From the NCBI GenBank assembly GCA_022760475.1, contig JALEFZ010000005.1, positions 1 to 64,000 of the forward strand: a stretch of 64,000 nt of DNA, read 5' to 3'. Below, piece after piece: positions 59,490-64,000 of this stretch (positions are counted from its first letter, which is position 1; each line of letters opens with the position of its first letter). The stretch is from Bacteroidia bacterium (GTDB taxonomy: Bacteria > Bacteroidota > Bacteroidia > J057). Position numbers and translations under genes: made by a program. Below the pieces are notes generated by a model that was not told where the DNA came from, did no database searches, and saw only the letters and a program-made list of their open reading frames with translations.

Positions 59490-60494
59490 TTAGTCCATGA
59501 TAAATGGATATTCTCCTACGTAATTATCTTCGTAAAGGGCGCTGGTATCAGGATATGGAGAATCCTCAGCGAATTTTACACACTCATCTACAAGGTTTTT
59601 GATTCTTGCATCGATAGAGCCAATTTCTTCATCGGTGATGTCTGGATTGTCAGCCATGGTGATTTTCAGATCAGCGATTGGATCTTTACCACGGTACTTG
59701 TTCAACTCCTCACGGGTACGGTACTTGGCAGGGTCAGACATTGAGTGTCCTTTGTAACGGTAGGTTTTCATCTCAACCAGGTAAGGTCCCTTACCACTTC
59801 TTACATGATCAACTACTTCCTTCATGTTTTCATAGACCGTAGCAATATCCATCCCATCTACAGGACGAGATGGCATGTCGTAAGAAAGTCCCAACTTGTA
59901 TAGGTCAGTTACGTTAGAGGTACGCTCTACTGAGGTACCCATTGCGTAGTTGTTGTTCTCAATGATAAAAATCACAGGAAGTTCCCACAGCATGGCCAGG
60001 TTCATGGTTTCATGGAAGGCGCCCTGACGGACAGCTCCATCTCCCATCATACAAACAGCCAGCTTATCTTCTCCCCTGTATTTACAGGCGTAAGCCAATC
60101 CGGCGCCTACAGGAATCTGACCCCCAACGATGCCGTGTCCCCCTAGGAAATTCTTCTCCTTAGAGAAAAAGTGCATAGAGCCACCCTTACCTTTCGAACA
60201 GCCTGTTGCCTTCCCAAAAAGCTCTGCCATACACGCTTTAGGATCAACTCCCCTTGCCAGTGCACCACCGTGGTCCCTGTAAGCAGTAATTACATAATCA
60301 TCAGGACGAATCGCAGATTCCAAACCAACAGCCACAGCCTCCTGACCAATGTACAGGTGAAGGAAACCTCTAAACTTTTGTTGCATATAGAGCTGACTAG
60401 AGCGTTCTTCGAATTTGCGGATCAGCAGCATTTGCTCAAACCACTTTAACAGAAGCTCTTTGTCGTAGGATTTAATTTCAGTATGGGTTGACAT
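59490..60494 (-). CDS. pdhA: Pyruvate dehydrogenase E1 component, alpha subunit
   Basis: 334 aa, typical for the E1-alpha of heterotetrameric pyruvate dehydrogenases. It shows FRGFLHLYIGQEAVAVGLES (near 43-62), TGCSKGKGGSMHFFS with the phosphorylation-loop-like motif, the ThDP motif MMGDGAVRQGAFHE to ENNNYAMG (near 150-185) and KTYRYKGHSMSDPAKYRT (near 245-262). It decarboxylates pyruvate with ThDP as part of the pyruvate dehydrogenase complex. The beta subunit gene is not next to it, as in many Bacteroidota. It diverges from recF. Confidence 0.93.
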   Translation of the reverse strand: MSTHTEIKSYDKELLLKWFEQMLLIRKFEERSSQLYMQQKFRGFLHLYIGQEAVAVGLESAIRPDDYVITAYRDHGGALARGVDPKACMAELFGKATGCSKGKGGSMHFFSKEKNFLGGHGIVGGQIPVGAGLAYACKYRGEDKLAVCMMGDGAVRQGAFHETMNLAMLWELPVIFIIENNNYAMGTSVERTSNVTDLYKLGLSYDMPSRPVDGMDIATVYENMKEVVDHVRSGKGPYLVEMKTYRYKGHSMSDPAKYRTREELNKYRGKDPIADLKITMADNPDITDEEIGSIDARIKNLVDECVKFAEDSPYPDTSALYEDNYVGEYPFIMD

Positions 60495-60695
60495 ACAAGA
60501 TTGATTAGGCGTAAAAATTCAGATATTGAACTTATTAGAGGCAAGTTCCAGATTAATGATATTTTTTACAAATCATCGGGCGCATAATTTTTGCCGTTGT
60601 ACCTTTGTAATTAGCCAATCAGGAATGAAACAGCATTTTTCCTGCAAATTTCATAGAAATATTGCTTCTTAGAAGCTTGACTTGCAACCGCCTAC

Positions 60696-61835
60696 ATGTA
60701 CCTGCGTCAACTACAACTTATCCAGTTTAGAAACTACGACGAGCTTTTACTAAGCCTGAGTGAGGGAATCAATTGTTTTACAGGAGCAAATGGTGCTGGG
60801 AAAACCAATATCCTCGATGCGGTACATTTTCTTGCCTTTACCAAGGGCTTTCGTTCCAGCCAGGATCAACAGGCGGTTCAAAAAGGTGCCGATTTTTTCT
60901 TCAATGGAGGAAAACTCATTCGTAAGACCACCAAAGATGGCAAAGAGATTGAAAAATCTGTCCAGTGCAATTATCAAAAAGGTAAGGGGAAAAAAGTAAT
61001 GGTCGACCTTCAACCCCTCAAAAGAATGAGCGACCACATTGGCTATATTCCCATGGTTTCCATCCTTCCAAGTGATACAGACCTGATCAATGGCCCATCA
61101 GCGGGAAGACGCCAGTTCATGGACATGCTCATTTCCCAATACGATCAGGTTTATCTGCGAAATCTCATCCAGTACAACCGTGTCATTGACCAGCGAAATG
61201 CTTTGTTGAGGCAGTTTGCCAGCCAGGGGGGGGTAGATCAGGATCAACTGGATCTATGGAACATGCAAATGGTCCCACTGGGGATTGCCATACAAAAAGA
61301 AAGGGCACGGTTCACAGAACTTTTTATGCCTGTGTTTGAGGATTATTTTAAAAAAATAGTATCGGAACAAGAAAAACCCGGTATTCGCTATAATCCCAAT
61401 ATTCACGATTTTACTGAGGAGGCCTGGCACAAAGCCTTGAAAGATAAGGAAGCAAGGGATTTGATCAACCAATATACCGGCCTGGGAATTCAGAGAGACG
61501 ATCTGGTCTTTCAAATTGATGACCGTTCCGTCCGTAATTTTGGCTCTCAGGGACAACAAAAAACCTTTGTTATTTCTTTGAAATTGGCCCAGTATGCCTT
61601 GCTCCAGAACCAGAAGAAACTGCCCCCAATTTTGTTGCTGGATGACATTTTTGATAAATTGGATAAGTACAGGTTGGCCAAAATTGCAGGGATACTAGAC
61701 GAGGATATGGAAGGACAAATTTTCATTACCGACACCTCATTGGAACGAATGAAACTTGTCTTTGCTGAAACACTGAAGAAGGTTAAATTTTTTGAAGTTC
61801 AAGAAGGAAGGATAAACGAAGTCGTAACTCAATAA
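60696..61835 (+). CDS. recF: DNA replication and repair protein RecF
   Basis: 379 aa. The N-terminus has MYLRQLQLIQFRNYDEL and the Walker A motif GANGAGKT (30-37). The C-terminal part has the ABC signature-like SQGQQKTFVISLKLAQ and a Walker B LLLDDIFDKLD. It loads RecA at single-stranded gaps together with RecO and RecR. The DUF721 gene starts 1 nt after its stop, a gene order common in Bacteroidota. Confidence 0.94.
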   Translation: MYLRQLQLIQFRNYDELLLSLSEGINCFTGANGAGKTNILDAVHFLAFTKGFRSSQDQQAVQKGADFFFNGGKLIRKTTKDGKEIEKSVQCNYQKGKGKKVMVDLQPLKRMSDHIGYIPMVSILPSDTDLINGPSAGRRQFMDMLISQYDQVYLRNLIQYNRVIDQRNALLRQFASQGGVDQDQLDLWNMQMVPLGIAIQKERARFTELFMPVFEDYFKKIVSEQEKPGIRYNPNIHDFTEEAWHKALKDKEARDLINQYTGLGIQRDDLVFQIDDRSVRNFGSQGQQKTFVISLKLAQYALLQNQKKLPPILLLDDIFDKLDKYRLAKIAGILDEDMEGQIFITDTSLERMKLVFAETLKKVKFFEVQEGRINEVVTQ

Positions 61836-61836
61836 G

Positions 61837-62130
61837 ATGTCATTTTACAAACCATACATGAGTGTAGGGGAGGCCATTAATGCCTTCCTAAAAAAACATG
61901 GCTTGCAAAGCAAGGCGGCTATCCAATCTGTCATCGGCAACTGGGAGACCATCATGGGAACTCCAATCGCTCAAAATACAGACAAAATATGGTTTGACCG
62001 AGGTGTTTTGTATGTAAAAATGTCTTCTCCTGTCTGGCGCGGCGAACTCCAGATGGCTAGAAATAAAATCAGAGAGGTCGTCAATAAGGAAGCCAAATCC
62101 GATATTGTCCAGGAAGTAAGGGTTATTTAA
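61837..62130 (+). CDS. DUF721 (DciA-like) domain protein
   Basis: 97 aa with the DUF721 pattern: GEAINAFLKKHGLQSKAAIQ, VIGNWETIMGTPIAQNTDKI, LYVKMSSPVWRGELQMARNK. DciA proteins with this domain load or activate the replicative helicase in bacteria without DnaC. It is coupled to recF (1 nt between stop and start), so it belongs to replication and repair. Confidence 0.85.
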   Translation: MSFYKPYMSVGEAINAFLKKHGLQSKAAIQSVIGNWETIMGTPIAQNTDKIWFDRGVLYVKMSSPVWRGELQMARNKIREVVNKEAKSDIVQEVRVI

Positions 62131-62197
62131 TGCAAAATCCCCGCCCAAAAGGGACAGGGATTCACGCTAACTATACTACTACTATGAAAATTCGGGT

Positions 62198-64000
62198 TTA
62201 CTTGATGACTACCCTCTTGGCAATTCTATTATTTCCGTTTCCACCTTCCAGAATATAAATACCGGAAGCCAATTCACTCGTATTTACCAAAAGCTCATAC
62301 ACGCCCGGAGCCTGGGTTTCATTCAGCATATTTTTGATCAATCTTCCCTGAAGATCTCTTAGGTTCAATTCCATGTCAGATACTTCTGAAAGGGCATATT
62401 GAACTACAAATCTATCTCCTGCAGGGTTTGGATAAATGCCCATTACCGCAAATGTTATTGGCGCTTCAACCTTCACATTGGGTGTCGTGCGAACAGTCGC
62501 AGGAGCTACAGTATCCTGCTCAGTCTTTATCGGGCTTTCTCCCATGGCTGGCTGAAGCCTGTTTTCACCTGTTTTGGTGTAGTAGGCTGAACCGAAGTTG
62601 TCGCTGGAATCAGGAACATTCAATGCCCCAACATAGTACCAGTTGGCCTGCACACTGTCATCTCTGATGTCAACCAAGGTATATCCATGACGATCGAGAT
62701 CGACATTTTTCATATGTGGATTTGGATTGTTTGGAGGCAATGGAGCTGGGAATGGATTGTTGAACTGGAATTCCAGGCCAGCAGAGGTGATGGGGTCAAT
62801 GTTTTCATCAAAGTTAGCCGCAGAAATACTTGGTGTAGTAAACTTAACAGCTACAGATCCTTCGCCAGTAGAATCTACATAGTTAGGGACAGGAGCATAA
62901 AAGGCAGCATCATTTGTTACCGTATCAGCAATATCAAAAGCGAAAGTAGAGTGGAAGTCACCAGTAACGAATACCACATTATCAATGCTATCGGTTTCGA
63001 TATGATTGATGATCTTTAATCGCTCAGCAGGGTATCCGTCCCAGATATCAAGGAAAATATTTTCTACATCCGTGGCTGTTTGTGGAGGAACGGCTGCCCA
63101 ACCTACGTTTAGCTGAGAGAAAATCACCTGATTTCCAATCAGCTTCCACTTGGCAGTAGAGTTGCTGAGCTTGTCAAGCAACCACTGGCGCTGGCTATCT
63201 CCCAGTAGGGTACGGCTCGGATCGTAAAGTGCAGGATTCAATACATCATTGATTTGAGAATCACGGCCTATGATACGGGTATCAACCATGAAGATGTCCA
63301 AAAGGTCTCCATACGGAAGTTCCCTGTAAATGATATTCGAGTCCACAGCATTCTCACGGATTGGAATCCACTCATAATAAGCCTGTCTTGCTTCGATGAT
63401 TCTCTGGTTCCAATCTCCTTCAGTTGAGTCCGTATGGTTTTCTGCGCCACCTTTCCAGGCGTCATTGGCCGTCTCGTGATCGTCCCATACATTGATGAAG
63501 GGATGCTGCTGGTGAACAGCTCTCAAATCAGGGTCAAGCCTATAAAGAGAATATCGCGAGCGATACTGCCCCAGATCTACGGTTTCGAGGGTGTCGTGGC
63601 GACGGTCAAGCAAAGAGGTGTCTCCATATACATTTGCAGGATATTCATAAATGTAGTCCCCAAGGTGAATCACACCTGCAAGGTCATTTCTCCTTGAAAT
63701 GTTTCCATAGGCGTTGAAGTAACCCGCTTCATAATTGGAACAGGATACGACAGCAAATCTCAGGTGGTTCTCCTCATTTGTATTTGGTGCAGTCTTGGTT
63801 CTTCCTCTCAGGGAACGCTTGTTCAGGGCTTCAAATTCGTAGTAATAAGTGGTGTTTGAAGCAAGTCCATCAGCATCAATTTTCACTGTATAATCCCTTT
63901 CAAAGCTGGTGGTGAAAGTTCCTTGAGCAACGACATTGGTCATTGCGGTGTCTGTCGCCATTCTCCAAATAACTTCGAAGCTGGTATCATTGCTGGTTTC
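62198..64000 (-). CDS. PhoD-like alkaline phosphatase with T9SS sorting domain (5' end outside window)
   Basis: The frame is open to the window edge, so the true start lies beyond 64000; about 601 residues are visible. An N-terminal Fn3-like PhoD domain (TNVVAQGTFTTSFERDYTVK) is followed by the metallophosphatase domain: SCSNYEAGYFNAY, IHLGDYIYEYPANV, WDDHETANDAW and VTGDFHSTFAFD hold the metal ligands. The end is a type A sorting domain (MGIYPNPAGDRFVVQYALS, TSELASGIYILEGGNGNNRI). It should release phosphate from phosphodiesters or monoesters outside the cell. Confidence 0.9.
   Translation of the reverse strand, partial: ETSNDTSFEVIWRMATDTAMTNVVAQGTFTTSFERDYTVKIDADGLASNTTYYYEFEALNKRSLRGRTKTAPNTNEENHLRFAVVSCSNYEAGYFNAYGNISRRNDLAGVIHLGDYIYEYPANVYGDTSLLDRRHDTLETVDLGQYRSRYSLYRLDPDLRAVHQQHPFINVWDDHETANDAWKGGAENHTDSTEGDWNQRIIEARQAYYEWIPIRENAVDSNIIYRELPYGDLLDIFMVDTRIIGRDSQINDVLNPALYDPSRTLLGDSQRQWLLDKLSNSTAKWKLIGNQVIFSQLNVGWAAVPPQTATDVENIFLDIWDGYPAERLKIINHIETDSIDNVVFVTGDFHSTFAFDIADTVTNDAAFYAPVPNYVDSTGEGSVAVKFTTPSISAANFDENIDPITSAGLEFQFNNPFPAPLPPNNPNPHMKNVDLDRHGYTLVDIRDDSVQANWYYVGALNVPDSSDNFGSAYYTKTGENRLQPAMGESPIKTEQDTVAPATVRTTPNVKVEAPITFAVMGIYPNPAGDRFVVQYALSEVSDMELNLRDLQGRLIKNMLNETQAPGVYELLVNTSELASGIYILEGGNGNNRIAKRVVIK

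Noticed and set aside
1..64000. CRISPR arrays, tRNA and rRNA genes
   Set aside because: No regularly spaced short repeats, no tRNA T-loop/acceptor pattern and no rRNA-like stretch were noticed in the intergenic regions; a covariance search would be the proper test.

Overview
The window is a piece of a Bacteroidota chromosome. The evidence is five proteins that end in type IX secretion (T9SS) type A sorting domains, a GldH-type gliding lipoprotein directly behind a PSP1/RicT gene, many short lipoprotein signals of the LxxC/SSC type, two DUF6090 proteins, HisKA_3/LuxR two-component pairs, and an E1-alpha pyruvate dehydrogenase gene of the kind usual in this phylum. The gene set fits a free-living gliding member of the Cytophagales or Saprospirales type; I cannot place it more precisely. 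I saw no rRNA, tRNA, CRISPR array or intact insertion sequence.

1-4.8 kb is an AT-rich accessory region, all on the minus strand. It holds a broken serine-hydrolase start, an SDR oxidoreductase, an FMN reductase, a Crp/Fnr regulator that has lost its N-terminus, a gene fragment fused to it, and two paralogous DUF6090 genes. The DUF6090 genes are separated by a 64-bp imperfect palindrome bounded by GCACAAC and GTTGTGC that looks like an integron attC site. No integrase is visible, so this may be a small orphan cassette array. 4.9-8.4 kb holds ordinary genes: glycosyltransferase, Uma2 nuclease, DoxX and fatty-acid desaturase.

8.5-26.4 kb holds an SPFH lipoprotein and then the most coherent system of the window: a TPR lipoprotein plus TonB-dependent receptor operon, a 2-oxoglutarate hydroxylase-like gene behind an ECF sigma/anti-sigma pair, two tandem DUF4331 proteins, and a secreted protein with a cupredoxin domain and six CHRD domains. 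The three target transcription units each carry the same promoter-like motif 30-45 nt before the start codon: GAAATCCA, exactly 15 nt, then TCGTARGT. I read this as the recognition site of the local ECF sigma factor and the set as one regulon of unknown function, with secreted metal-binding-like proteins and an outer-membrane transporter. An S9 peptidase ends the block.

26.6-35.7 kb holds a lipoprotein, a 7-TM protein, a small histidine kinase and a response regulator in one plus-strand unit, then a T9SS cargo, a GH26 glycosidase, a second histidine kinase/regulator pair with TPRs, and an unrecognised 209-aa protein. 36-43.8 kb holds a DUF2891 lipoprotein, a methyltransferase that carries a lipoprotein signal, DNA polymerase III delta-prime, an unknown anchored protein, ricT, gldH and murF. 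44-49.4 kb holds an FG-GAP T9SS protein, an MBL hydrolase and a membrane-anchored MutS-like ATPase.

49.6-57.5 kb is a plus-strand run: DinB, ATP-grasp, LysE, then a redox block of two tiny membrane proteins, a ferric-reductase/Rieske fusion and an anchored Cys-containing protein, followed by a cation/proton antiporter and a Rieske-ThDP enzyme fusion. 57.6-64 kb holds two small membrane proteins, a CDF metal transporter, a DUF2256 mini-protein, pdhA, recF with a DUF721 gene, and a PhoD-like phosphatase that runs off the right edge.
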